In this document: positions 1 to 7,242 of the stretch, in pieces
Numbering within the stretch: position 1 is the stretch's first letter
How the letters are laid out: every line of letters starts with the position of its first letter
NCBI GenBank assembly: GCA_944383015.1
Contig: CALWOC010000001.1
Span: 506,369 to 570,368 of the forward strand
Source: an uncultured Clostridia bacterium
GTDB taxonomy: Bacteria > Bacillota > Clostridia > TANB77 > CAG-465
Direction: 5' to 3'
Length of the DNA: 64,000 nucleotides
Program-made: the position numbers and the translations under genes
The notes under the pieces: generated by a model
Seen by the model: only the letters and a program-made list of their open reading frames with translations
What the model was told of the DNA's origin: nothing
Databases searched by the model: none

Positions 1-1
1 A

Positions 2-970
2 TATGCAGCAATTTTACTTAGTCTTGTTAGAAAAAAATATGTTAAATTAAGTAAATTAACTGAATCTACAGATTGGAATAAATATAATACATTAATAACT
101 TTAGAACCTATAAAAACAGAATCATCAGTACCAGAATATAGTGACTCTATAGATTATTCACCAGAACCAACTTATACTTCAATTAATGAAAATACTGGTG
201 AAAAAGTAGAAGAACTTACAACTTCAGAAAGACTTTATTTAGAGTTATTAGAAAGATATGCAAAAGCTAATGGAAACCAAATTACATTAGAACAATTTCA
301 AAAAAATATAAACTTAGACTATACTCATACCAACTCATTTGTAAAAGATATGGAAAAGAAACCAATCTTAGAAAATGGAGTAGCAAAAGGATATTTTCAA
401 ACTAAAGATTATGATAAACCTAAGAAAGGACTTGAAAGTAAAGCTTCACTTAGCTTAACTATCGGCATATTATTATTAACCGTTATAAACTTAATATTTT
501 ATTATTCAAATCTAGGATTATGTTTTGGAGCTTTTACTATTTTAGGTATAGCATTTTTATGGAGATATTTTTATTTAACAGTAAAATCTAGTGATTTAAT
601 CCTACTTACACAATACGGCGCTAATGAACAAGCAAAATGGTATGGACTATATAACTTCTTAAAAAGTGATACATTAATTAAAGAAAGAAACGTTCACGAA
701 TTACCATTATGGGAAAAATACTTAATATATGCAACTGCTTTTGGAATTTCCGAAAAAGTTATTAAAGCTATAAAAATAAATGCTATAGAATTAAACGTTG
801 ATGAAAGTCCTATATTAAATCGTAGCTTTTATATACATTCAAGTAATTTTCATCATACATCAAGATCATTTGGTAGATCACTTCATACATATTCAAGAGG
901 TGGAGGATCTTTTGGACATGGATATGGAGGTGGCGGCCGTGGAGGCGGCGGTGGTGGCGGAGGTCACTAA
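2..970 (+). CDS. DUF2207-family membrane protein, C-terminal part (5' end outside window)
   Basis: The reading frame is open from the first bases of the window, so this is the last 322 residues of a longer protein. An ATG at 350 is internal and should not be taken as the start. The sequence LPLWEKYLIYATAFGI and the tail of repeated glycines ending in GGGGH are typical of DUF2207 predicted membrane proteins, whose function is unknown. Two hydrophobic segments follow one another at about 470-590. The gene ends in a perfect hairpin shared with the convergent gene at 995. Confidence 0.8.
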   Translation, partial: YAAILLSLVRKKYVKLSKLTESTDWNKYNTLITLEPIKTESSVPEYSDSIDYSPEPTYTSINENTGEKVEELTTSERLYLELLERYAKANGNQITLEQFQKNINLDYTHTNSFVKDMEKKPILENGVAKGYFQTKDYDKPKKGLESKASLSLTIGILLLTVINLIFYYSNLGLCFGAFTILGIAFLWRYFYLTVKSSDLILLTQYGANEQAKWYGLYNFLKSDTLIKERNVHELPLWEKYLIYATAFGISEKVIKAIKINAIELNVDESPILNRSFYIHSSNFHHTSRSFGRSLHTYSRGGGSFGHGYGGGGRGGGGGGGGH

Positions 971-996
971 AAAAAAGAGCATATGCTCTTTTTTTT
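969..996. terminator. bidirectional intrinsic terminator
   Basis: A perfect inverted repeat (971-982 against 983-994) built around GAGCATATGCTC has A and T runs on its two sides. It lies between the convergent genes ending at 970 and 995 and can stop transcription from both. Confidence 0.8.
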
Positions 997-2452
997 ACTT
1001 TAAAATATCTTTTAATTGTAAATTATCTATTTTTATACTAAGACTTTTTTCAATTTTTTCTTTTTTTATTGTCTTATAAATTGTTTTGGAGATATATTTT
1101 TCAGCAAAATTAATTATTTCATTATAATCTTTAATATCATCTGGAAAATATATTCCTCCTTTTTCTTTATTTTTTATCATCCAACAAGCAGCAGATAAGG
1201 CTGACATAGCAACAGGTGTAATTGTAGGTGTTTGCCAAAAAGATGCCTTTTTATTCTTATATAAATAATTTTTCTTAATTCTATTTCCAACCCATACTGG
1301 ATCAAATTTACTTCCTAATAACAAGACCCCTACATATTCTGTACCTTTTCTTATATTTTCTTTATATATTATTTCATACGTTTCAGGATATTTAAACCCT
1401 CGTACAATTGATATATTATCATCTTGTGGTTTATTTATATCTGGTTTTAAATAATCATTTACTTGTGCATTTTTTAGATACCTTACTGCAAAATCACATG
1501 GAGAATATAAAAATACAACTGTAGGTCTATATATCACCCTATTATCCTCTTTTACCTCAAGAGCTTTTGCAATAGATACCGTTTCTTCGTGTGGTACCAA
1601 AAAGCCCTCAAATTTTCCTTTAGGATAATAAGTATTTCCAATTTTATTTATTGCAAGATCTTTAAATTCTAAGAATCCATTTTCCACATCTACTTTCTTG
1701 CAACTATCTAAATAATCTATTTTTTCATTTGTTCCAATATTTGCTGTTGCTTCACTTAACATTTCAAAAAAAAATGAATCAACAGACCATGTACTATATA
1801 GCTTATTTTCATAATATTTATCTTTAACTTTTTGATAATCATTATCATTTACATGAATTTCTTTTAAATCAAGCAACTTTGCAAGTTCATTAAATTTACA
1901 ATTTTCAATAAGCTCATTATACATTTTATTGTGCTTAAATTGCTTTCTTACAATATATTCAAGTCCAGCTTTTACAAAATGAGATACAAGTCCGGGATTG
2001 TTTCCGTGATGAATCACAATTGGATATTTATTTACATTTTCTATATTTTTTAATTGTTCTCTTAGTTTTGACTTTTTCAAATTTTCTTCAAAAATATTAT
2101 ACCAATTATCACTCCAATCAGTTTCACCGGTATTTAAATACATTATATTTTGTTTAGCACACCATTCAATAAAATCTTTAGTTCCAACACTATCTGCAAA
2201 ATCTATTAGCAAATCCCCTTCACTTAAATATTTAGAAAATATTTTTTTAAAATTTTCTCTATTTATTTCAGCAACAATAAAATTTCCTATATTTCCACCC
2301 ATTTCAAGAAAAAAACTATACTCCAATTTATCTCTAGAAATAACAAAATATTTTTTTCTATCAAAGCTTATTTCCTTTGATACTTTTTCAAAAAAACTTT
2401 TTCCAACCGCCCCAAAACCAAACTGAACAATATTATTACTAAATTTAATCAT
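995..2452 (-). CDS. homospermidine synthase-like protein (saccharopine dehydrogenase family)
   Basis: This 485-residue protein has an N-terminal Rossmann glycine motif (QFGFGAVGK, residues 10-18). HHGNNPGLVSHF at residues 148-159 matches the NPG(M/L)VS block of bacterial homospermidine synthases, and the length is normal for that family. Those enzymes use NAD to transfer an aminobutyl group and make homospermidine from putrescine or spermidine. The gene is last in an operon with an unknown protein and a glutathionylspermidine-synthase-like ligase. The stop of the preceding gene lies 2 bases from this start, and GAGGAG gives a good ribosome site. The family is fairly clear; the exact substrate is inferred. 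Confidence 0.75.
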   Translation of the reverse strand: MIKFSNNIVQFGFGAVGKSFFEKVSKEISFDRKKYFVISRDKLEYSFFLEMGGNIGNFIVAEINRENFKKIFSKYLSEGDLLIDFADSVGTKDFIEWCAKQNIMYLNTGETDWSDNWYNIFEENLKKSKLREQLKNIENVNKYPIVIHHGNNPGLVSHFVKAGLEYIVRKQFKHNKMYNELIENCKFNELAKLLDLKEIHVNDNDYQKVKDKYYENKLYSTWSVDSFFFEMLSEATANIGTNEKIDYLDSCKKVDVENGFLEFKDLAINKIGNTYYPKGKFEGFLVPHEETVSIAKALEVKEDNRVIYRPTVVFLYSPCDFAVRYLKNAQVNDYLKPDINKPQDDNISIVRGFKYPETYEIIYKENIRKGTEYVGVLLLGSKFDPVWVGNRIKKNYLYKNKKASFWQTPTITPVAMSALSAACWMIKNKEKGGIYFPDDIKDYNEIINFAEKYISKTIYKTIKKEKIEKSLSIKIDNLQLKDILK

Positions 2453-2454
2453 TC

Positions 2455-3117
2455 TTATAACTCCTCTTTTTCAAATCTCTCTATTAATGACTTAGATAAT
2501 GTTATCTTTTGAGGAAATGTATAACTATCTGTCTCATATATTAAGATTCCTTCATTTTGATAGTTAATTAGAATCTTCTTTAAATCTTTTTGAATTTTAT
2601 CTGTAACAACTATTATTTTTGTTATATCATTTTTAATAAAATACTTAGCTGATGGTACATCTTGCTTATATATATCCCAACTATTATCAAAAATAGATTC
2701 ATTTGATCTATACCTATTTATTCTATAACTATCTAATAAAAATGCTGGATTTGCGTTATCATTTAAAAATATTGTTTTTAATTTTTCACCACCATTTATT
2801 AAACAACTTTCTATTAAATAAGTATCTGTTGTTGCTCTTGCTCCTTGTTGTTCATCAGTCCCATTAAAAACAGGAATAGGTCTATAGCCAATACGTGCCA
2901 AAGCTACTCCTAATTCTATACTTTCAATTCCAGGTAAGTCTATAAAAATTGCTGTATTTTTATCATACTCATTTATAAACATTACTTTTCTATCTTTCCA
3001 ATTAGAAATTGGTTTTCTATTATATATATCAATTGCAACAAATGGTACTGGTCTTACCCAATCAATCCATTTTGCTCCGTAAGGTGCATATATCTTAAAT
3101 ATATCTCTTCCATTCAT
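2455..3117 (-). CDS. unknown protein in the polyamine-ligase operon
   Basis: This protein of 220 residues is not one I recognise. I chose the ATG at 3117 because AGGAGAAATAAA precedes it; the longer frame would start with a TTG upstream of that ribosome site. It has no membrane segment or signal peptide. It looks like a soluble alpha/beta protein, with hydrophobic strands such as AIFIDLPG and KIIVVTD and the conspicuous block FNGTDEQQGARATTDTYLIE. It sits 10 bases after the ligase gene and 2 bases before the homospermidine-synthase-like gene, so it is probably translated with both and works in the same pathway. Confidence 0.6.
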   Translation of the reverse strand: MNGRDIFKIYAPYGAKWIDWVRPVPFVAIDIYNRKPISNWKDRKVMFINEYDKNTAIFIDLPGIESIELGVALARIGYRPIPVFNGTDEQQGARATTDTYLIESCLINGGEKLKTIFLNDNANPAFLLDSYRINRYRSNESIFDNSWDIYKQDVPSAKYFIKNDITKIIVVTDKIQKDLKKILINYQNEGILIYETDSYTFPQKITLSKSLIERFEKEEL

Positions 3118-3127
3118 TTTATTTCTC

Positions 3128-4333
3128 CTACTTTTCAATCAAAACTGGAATATCTTCTGCATATGAATCAATTCTTGGATACTGACTCATTCTTGCATAA
3201 TATCCGGCATGCTTTCCTTCTATTGTATAAGAACCTAAACAAATATGATATTTATTTCCGTCGTTAGTTATTATTGCTTTACTTTTAAAGTCTTTTTGCA
3301 ACAAATATTGTTGAGGATGTTTTTTAACATCCCTTAAAATCTTTTCATATTCATCTCCTTTACATGCTTCTTTAATTGAAATTCTCTCTCCAACTCTTCC
3401 ATATACTGGCTTATATATATATCCTTCTTTTAATAATAATTTTTTTACTTCAAAAGTTTCTGGCAGTAGTTTTTTCCAAGTACTCATACTAATACCCGCT
3501 TTTTCTAAATCATTCCACACAAATGGAAATCTTTTACTTTGAGCATAAATACTAATAGGATGGTTACAAGATTTTGTTACAGTGTTAAAATATCCATCCC
3601 ATCTACGTGGTTTCATCTGTATAAGCCATTCTAAAGGCGTAAACCTAAATATTAAATCTATACTTATTTGATTATTATCTAATATGCAGTATGCTTTTTT
3701 ATCCTTAAAATTAATGTGATCTGCAGCACCATATATTATTCTATAGCCTTCCTTTTTTAACCTATCACCCATGTATTGCATAACTTGTCTGTCATCACTA
3801 AAGCACGTACAATGTACCATCATAATTGTTCCATTTTTATTTAATTTTTTATTTATCTCTTCAACCATCTTGTCTCCAAAAGAAGTAAAATCTAATTGAG
3901 GCAAATTAATAACATTTCTTGCTAAATTTGGCAACAAAGAACTCTCAGCAAATCCACCTGGACAATCACTATTAACTTCAGTAACTACCCAGTTATTATC
4001 TATACTCAAATGAAAGTCATATCTCATGAGTCTAATATTTTGTGTTTTATCATAATTTTGCATATTCGGTATTTGCTCTAAAACCTTTCTAGGAAGAGTT
4101 AAGTTTTTTGCAATTTTTATATTTTTATTTAAATACTCTTCTGCAAGTCTTGTTTCTTTATCTAACTTTTCTGTTAGAGAAATTATTTCTTCATTTTCTT
4201 TTTTTGTTAAAACCAAAACATATCTAGATAAAGTATTATTATCACAAAATTGAGGATCCCACTTATAACAATCAAACATAGCCTTAATTTTATAATCATA
4301 ATATTTATCTTCAGGAATCTTAATTAGTTTCAT
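3128..4333 (-). CDS. glutathionylspermidine synthase-like ATP-grasp ligase
   Basis: This 401-residue protein carries TEVNSDCPGGFAESS from residue 118, which fits the E-x-N-x-D-x-P block of the glutathionylspermidine synthase/YgiC/YjfC family. The C-terminal half has further conserved blocks of that ATP-grasp fold (YKPVYGRVGERI, LLQKDF). Family members join a carboxylate to an amine with ATP. No amidase domain is present, so it resembles stand-alone YgiC/YjfC proteins rather than bifunctional Gsp. Its start overlaps the stop of the small membrane protein upstream (TAATG). Its place before a homospermidine-synthase-like gene suggests a polyamine as the amine substrate; that is inference. Confidence 0.75.
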   Translation of the reverse strand: MKLIKIPEDKYYDYKIKAMFDCYKWDPQFCDNNTLSRYVLVLTKKENEEIISLTEKLDKETRLAEEYLNKNIKIAKNLTLPRKVLEQIPNMQNYDKTQNIRLMRYDFHLSIDNNWVVTEVNSDCPGGFAESSLLPNLARNVINLPQLDFTSFGDKMVEEINKKLNKNGTIMMVHCTCFSDDRQVMQYMGDRLKKEGYRIIYGAADHINFKDKKAYCILDNNQISIDLIFRFTPLEWLIQMKPRRWDGYFNTVTKSCNHPISIYAQSKRFPFVWNDLEKAGISMSTWKKLLPETFEVKKLLLKEGYIYKPVYGRVGERISIKEACKGDEYEKILRDVKKHPQQYLLQKDFKSKAIITNDGNKYHICLGSYTIEGKHAGYYARMSQYPRIDSYAEDIPVLIEK

Positions 4334-4530
4334 TATTTCTCACTTTCTTTACTTATATAAATTATTGTTAATATTATTCCAATTAAATTAATACCTACAG
4401 ATAAGCCTAATAACATTCCAGTTGTAAATTCACTAAAAGAGCCTACCTCTTCACCTGTAAAAAATATATATGCTAAGTATAATATATTACCTAATATTAT
4501 TAATGAAAGTCCAAACTTTAAATTTTTCAT
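4333..4530 (-). CDS. small membrane protein, first gene of the polyamine-ligase operon
   Basis: This 65-residue protein has two hydrophobic segments (about residues 5-25 and 36-58) and a short charged tail. The ATG at 4530 follows GGGAGAGATATTT. The upstream ATG at 4545 overlaps that ribosome site and is not used here. Its stop overlaps the start of the ligase gene, so the two are translationally coupled. I do not recognise a family. Confidence 0.6.
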   Translation of the reverse strand: MKNLKFGLSLIILGNILYLAYIFFTGEEVGSFSEFTTGMLLGLSVGINLIGIILTIIYISKESEK

Positions 4531-4587
4531 AAATATCTCTCCCATCCTTATATATAAATTTATTATATTATATCAATAAAAATTATA

Positions 4588-4618
4588 TAAAAAAAGACAT
4601 TGAATAAAAATTCAATGT
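4588..4618 (-). terminator. terminator after tRNA-Arg(ACG)
   Basis: A nine-base-pair stem (4597-4605 with 4610-4618) is followed on the minus strand by a run of T. It lies 5 bases after the encoded CCA of the tRNA. Confidence 0.75.
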
Positions 4619-4622
4619 TTTA

Positions 4623-4699
4623 TGGTGCACCAGGAGGAATTCGAATCCCCGACCTCTCGGTTCGTAGCCGAGTGCTCTATCCAGCTAAGCTACTGGTGC
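4623..4699 (-). tRNA. tRNA-Arg, anticodon ACG
   Basis: The cloverleaf folds on the minus strand. The acceptor arm GCACCAG pairs with CTGGTGC, the discriminator is A and CCA is encoded. The anticodon stem CTCGG/CCGAG encloses the loop CTACGAA with anticodon ACG, and the T arm carries GTTCGAATTC-type bases (GGGGATTCGAATTCCTC). ACG is the usual bacterial substrate for A34-to-inosine editing by TadA, whose gene lies immediately upstream on the same strand. Confidence 0.95.
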
Positions 4700-4712
4700 A
4701 ATAACAATTAAT

Positions 4713-4741
4713 ATTATACACTAAAAACATGTAAAATTCAA
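4713..4741 (-). promoter_or_regulatory. sigma-A-type promoter of tRNA-Arg(ACG)
   Basis: TTGAAT (4741-4736) and TATAAT (4718-4713) are 17 bases apart, starting directly at the end of tadA. The tRNA therefore has its own promoter and does not depend on tadA readthrough. Confidence 0.65.
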
Positions 4742-5158
4742 CTATTTTCTTCTAAGCTTTTTAAAGAAGTCTTTTAAAATCTCTGAACATTCTTTATTTT
4801 CATTATAATAAGTTAGACTATCGTCATATAAAACAATTTTATCATCTTTAGCACCATAATAAACCATATCCATTCTTGATTGCTTAATAGCCCCTATACA
4901 CATATTGCATGGATATAATGTAACATACATAGTACATCCTTCTAATCTCCAATTATTTAATTTTTTACATGCCCTATGTATACAAATGATTTCTGCATGT
5001 GCTAAAACATCTTGTTTCGTTTCCCTTAAATTATGTCCTCTTGCTATAATTTTATCACCTTTAACTATTACTGCTCCAACCGGAACTTCATCTTTTTTAT
5101 ATGCTTTTTTTGCTTCTTTTAAAGCTTCTTTCATATATTTATCCACATTATTCACCAT
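4742..5158 (-). CDS. tadA: tRNA adenosine-34 deaminase
   Basis: This 138-residue cytidine/deoxycytidylate deaminase-family protein makes inosine at the wobble position of tRNA-Arg(ACG). The zinc and catalytic motifs HAE (in LAHAEIICI) and PCNMC are present. The start at 5158 gives an N-terminus that aligns well with B. subtilis TadA (YMKEALKEAKKA). The longer frame to 5221 adds residues unlike the family and covers a promoter-like TATA region. The protein is shorter at the C-terminus than many TadA proteins but ends in the usual FFKKLR helix. Its substrate tRNA gene follows at once. Confidence 0.92.
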   Translation of the reverse strand: MVNNVDKYMKEALKEAKKAYKKDEVPVGAVIVKGDKIIARGHNLRETKQDVLAHAEIICIHRACKKLNNWRLEGCTMYVTLYPCNMCIGAIKQSRMDMVYYGAKDDKIVLYDDSLTYYNENKECSEILKDFFKKLRRK

Positions 5159-5201
5159 ATATATTATACTATAGTCTAAAAAGAAAATAAAGAAATCGCA
5201 C

Positions 5202-5229
5202 TTGAAATTATATCTAAACATGGTATAAT
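5202..5229 (+). promoter_or_regulatory. sigma-A-type promoter of tRNA-Arg(CCT)
   Basis: TTGAAA (5202-5207) and TATAAT (5224-5229) are separated by 16 bases and end 8 bases before the tRNA. Confidence 0.65.
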
Positions 5230-5237
5230 TATATTAT

Positions 5238-5313
5238 GCTTCTGTAGCTCAGTGGATAGAGCAGCGACCTCCTAAGTCGTTGGTCGGACGTTCGATTCGT
5301 CTCAGGAGCACCA
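5238..5313 (+). tRNA. tRNA-Arg, anticodon CCT
   Basis: GCTTCTG pairs with CAGGAGC in the acceptor arm (one G-T pair), the discriminator is A and CCA is encoded at 5311-5313. The anticodon stem GCGAC/GTCGT encloses CTCCTAA, giving anticodon CCT, which reads AGG. The T loop TTCGATT is normal. Confidence 0.95.
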
Positions 5314-5319
5314 TAAAAG

Positions 5320-5347
5320 AATCAATCATTTTTGATTGATTTTTTTA
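5320..5347 (+). terminator. terminator after tRNA-Arg(CCT)
   Basis: The stem AATCAATC (5320-5327) pairs with GATTGATT (5334-5341) and runs into a T tract. Confidence 0.75.
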
Positions 5348-5350
5348 TTT

Positions 5351-5380
5351 TTAACATAACTATACTTTTTATGCTATAAT
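5351..5380 (+). promoter_or_regulatory. probable promoter of the gene at 5409
   Basis: TTAACA (5351-5356) and TATAAT (5375-5380) are 18 bases apart, just after the tRNA terminator. Confidence 0.5.
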
Positions 5381-5408
5381 AATATTATTAAAGTTGGTGA
5401 TAAAAACT

Positions 5409-6017
5409 ATGAAAATAATTAGAGAATCATCAGAAGATGAAATGATATTAGAATTTTTAAAAGGAGAGCTTTCCTCAAAAAGATTTAGTCAAAATCTTTT
5501 AAATATATTAACTGAGTTAAATATAAATAAAGATATAATAACAAAAGGAGATATCAACTCAAAAGAGCAAAATATAATTAGGAAACAAATAATATATAAA
5601 TTTAGAGGCTACCCTAATAAGGAACTATTTAATAACTTTCCAAAAATAGAAAGTTGGAAACTTGTTGAATTTGATACAAATGACTTAGATAATATATACT
5701 ATATAAACTATGATTACTGGAATAATTTATCAAATAATACGTCAAAGCCAAAAGATGCAGCCAAAAATATAATAGCGGGAATTGAAATATATGATGTTTC
5801 TAACAAGCCATATCTTAATGGATTAAATTTTTTAAAGTATAACTTATTTCCACCAATAATTTTAATTACTTGTAATAATAAAAAATATCTTGTTATCGAG
5901 GGTCATTCTAGAGTAACTATATATGGGCTAAATCCTCAAAAATTTAATAAGACACTAGGTTTTATTGGAATTTGCTCTAAAGAAGAAATGAAAAAATATG
6001 ACAATAGAATGTGTTGA
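5409..6017 (+). CDS. unknown protein with a ParB-like GHSR motif
   Basis: This soluble protein has 202 residues. I chose the ATG at 5409, with GGTGAT upstream; the longer frame starts at a TTG inside the leader. Near the C-terminus VIEGHSRVTIYGL resembles the G-x-R-R/GHSR block of ParB/sulfiredoxin-like nuclease folds, and the N-terminus KIIRESSEDEMILEFLKGEL is acidic and helical. Proteins of this look occur widely as single genes of unknown role. It stands alone between a tRNA terminator and a convergent terminator. The family link is weak. Confidence 0.6.
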   Translation: MKIIRESSEDEMILEFLKGELSSKRFSQNLLNILTELNINKDIITKGDINSKEQNIIRKQIIYKFRGYPNKELFNNFPKIESWKLVEFDTNDLDNIYYINYDYWNNLSNNTSKPKDAAKNIIAGIEIYDVSNKPYLNGLNFLKYNLFPPIILITCNNKKYLVIEGHSRVTIYGLNPQKFNKTLGFIGICSKEEMKKYDNRMC

Positions 6018-6021
6018 TATA

Positions 6022-6053
6022 AAAGAACTTACAAATAAATTTGTAAGTTCTTT
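6022..6053. terminator. bidirectional terminator
   Basis: A perfect 14-base-pair stem (6022-6035 with 6040-6053) with A and T flanks lies between two convergent genes. Confidence 0.8.
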
Positions 6054-6057
6054 ATTA

Positions 6058-6273
6058 TTATTTTTTTCTTTTCATCATAATTATTCCAAATATAAAAAAT
6101 AATAAACTTGGTATAATAAACTCTATTGTTCTAACAATTACTGTAGAATAGAAAGGAAAAGACGTTTCAGTTGGATTATAATTTATATAGTCTAATATCA
6201 AAATAAACACATAAATAAATAATAAGAGAATAGAAATTACATATAATATTTTATATAGATTTATTTTTTTCAT
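6058..6273 (-). CDS. small two-segment membrane protein
   Basis: This 71-residue protein has two hydrophobic segments (about residues 8-28 and 42-65) and a basic end, MKRKK. The ATG at 6273 follows GGAGGTGAGAATAAAA; the in-frame ATG at 6291 is inside that ribosome site. Its first codons overlap the end of the upstream membrane-protein gene, so the two are coupled. I recognise no family. Confidence 0.55.
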   Translation of the reverse strand: MKKINLYKILYVISILLLFIYVFILILDYINYNPTETSFPFYSTVIVRTIEFIIPSLLFFIFGIIMMKRKK

Positions 6274-7141
6274 TTTTATTCTCACCTCCATTTTTTATTT
6301 GCTCTAGATTTTCCTCACAAATATTAATTAAAATATAAAAAATCAAAATAAATATACTTAATCCAATAATAAATAAACCATTATTTATATTTAAATTAAA
6401 TTTAATTGCAAAATAAATTATTATACATATAAAAGCTAAAAATAAAATATTTAAAATAATATATTTGCCTAAAATAGATTTATATTTACTCTTTATCTCA
6501 GGTTTTAAATCTCTAATCTTAACTGTAACATCATAATACTTTTTATTATTAATAACCTCCTCATAATTATTAATAAAAAGATATGGTTCAATTTCTTTTT
6601 TATACCACTGAACATATAAGTACCAATGCTTTGAATAAGTTTTTCTTCCTATAAAAGCATGTATTAACAATAAAGATATTGGTATTACAAACATAAATAG
6701 CGTAGATACTCCTATTTCTTTTCCTTCATCTTGTTCATGAGCAATGCTAATTACATTATTATCGTCATCTAAATATATACGTATAATCTCACCATTTTCA
6801 AAACTACTGTCCAAAGTATAGTCATTTAAATTAAACTCATACTTATTACTACTATCAGTATACCAAAAAGTATCCTCGTATAAAGAAATATGTCCTGATA
6901 CTTCTTTTGTTGCACCAATAGGGAAATCTTTAGAATTAGCTATATTATCTATTTTTTTTAAATTATAAATACAAAGTGGTATCATAACAAAAAAGATAAT
7001 TAATAAAGTAATTATAACAGATAATATGTACGCATTTTTAGCTTTTTTTCCTTCTTTTGAAGGATGTTTTTTTATATATTTTAAAATTCTAGCTTGTTCT
7101 TCTAAATTAATGGTCGTACTTAATGCTAAAGCTTTATTCAT
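6251..7141 (-). CDS. membrane protein of unknown function
   Basis: The protein has 296 residues and about four hydrophobic segments (near residues 40-62, 145-165, 225-247 and 252-275). A soluble part after the first segment (about 65-140) looks like a small beta domain exposed on one face of the membrane (VSGHISLYEDTFWY, IIRIYLDDDNNVISIA). That pattern recalls DUF3592-type proteins, but I cannot assign it. AGG-AGG-type ribosome site GGAGGTATTAT precedes the ATG. It forms a two-gene operon with the small membrane protein that follows. Confidence 0.6.
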   Translation of the reverse strand: MNKALALSTTINLEEQARILKYIKKHPSKEGKKAKNAYILSVIITLLIIFFVMIPLCIYNLKKIDNIANSKDFPIGATKEVSGHISLYEDTFWYTDSSNKYEFNLNDYTLDSSFENGEIIRIYLDDDNNVISIAHEQDEGKEIGVSTLFMFVIPISLLLIHAFIGRKTYSKHWYLYVQWYKKEIEPYLFINNYEEVINNKKYYDVTVKIRDLKPEIKSKYKSILGKYIILNILFLAFICIIIYFAIKFNLNINNGLFIIGLSIFILIFYILINICEENLEQIKNGGENKNEKNKSI

Positions 7142-7205
7142 ATAATACCTCCAACATATACTTTTATTATACCAATTATTACTGTTTTATTCTATAATTA
7201 TGCTT

Positions 7206-7239
7206 AAAAAAGACTATTTGAAAACAAATAGCCTTTTTA
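7206..7239 (-). terminator. terminator after the activase gene
   Basis: A stem formed by CTATTTG and CAAATAG with flanking A/T arms (about 7206-7238) is followed on the minus strand by a T run. Confidence 0.7.
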
Positions 7240-7242
7240 GTA

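Noticed and set aside
870..1079. Second frame over the glycine-rich tail of the DUF2207 gene
   Set aside because: It is an artefact of the GC-rich glycine repeat and has no ribosome site.
4905..5174. Frame on the plus strand opposite tadA
   Set aside because: It has no ribosome site and no protein likeness; it is the shadow of tadA.
5238..5409. tRNA-Arg(CCT) as an integration site for the following gene
   Set aside because: No integrase gene follows, and I found no second copy of the tRNA end that could be an attachment repeat.
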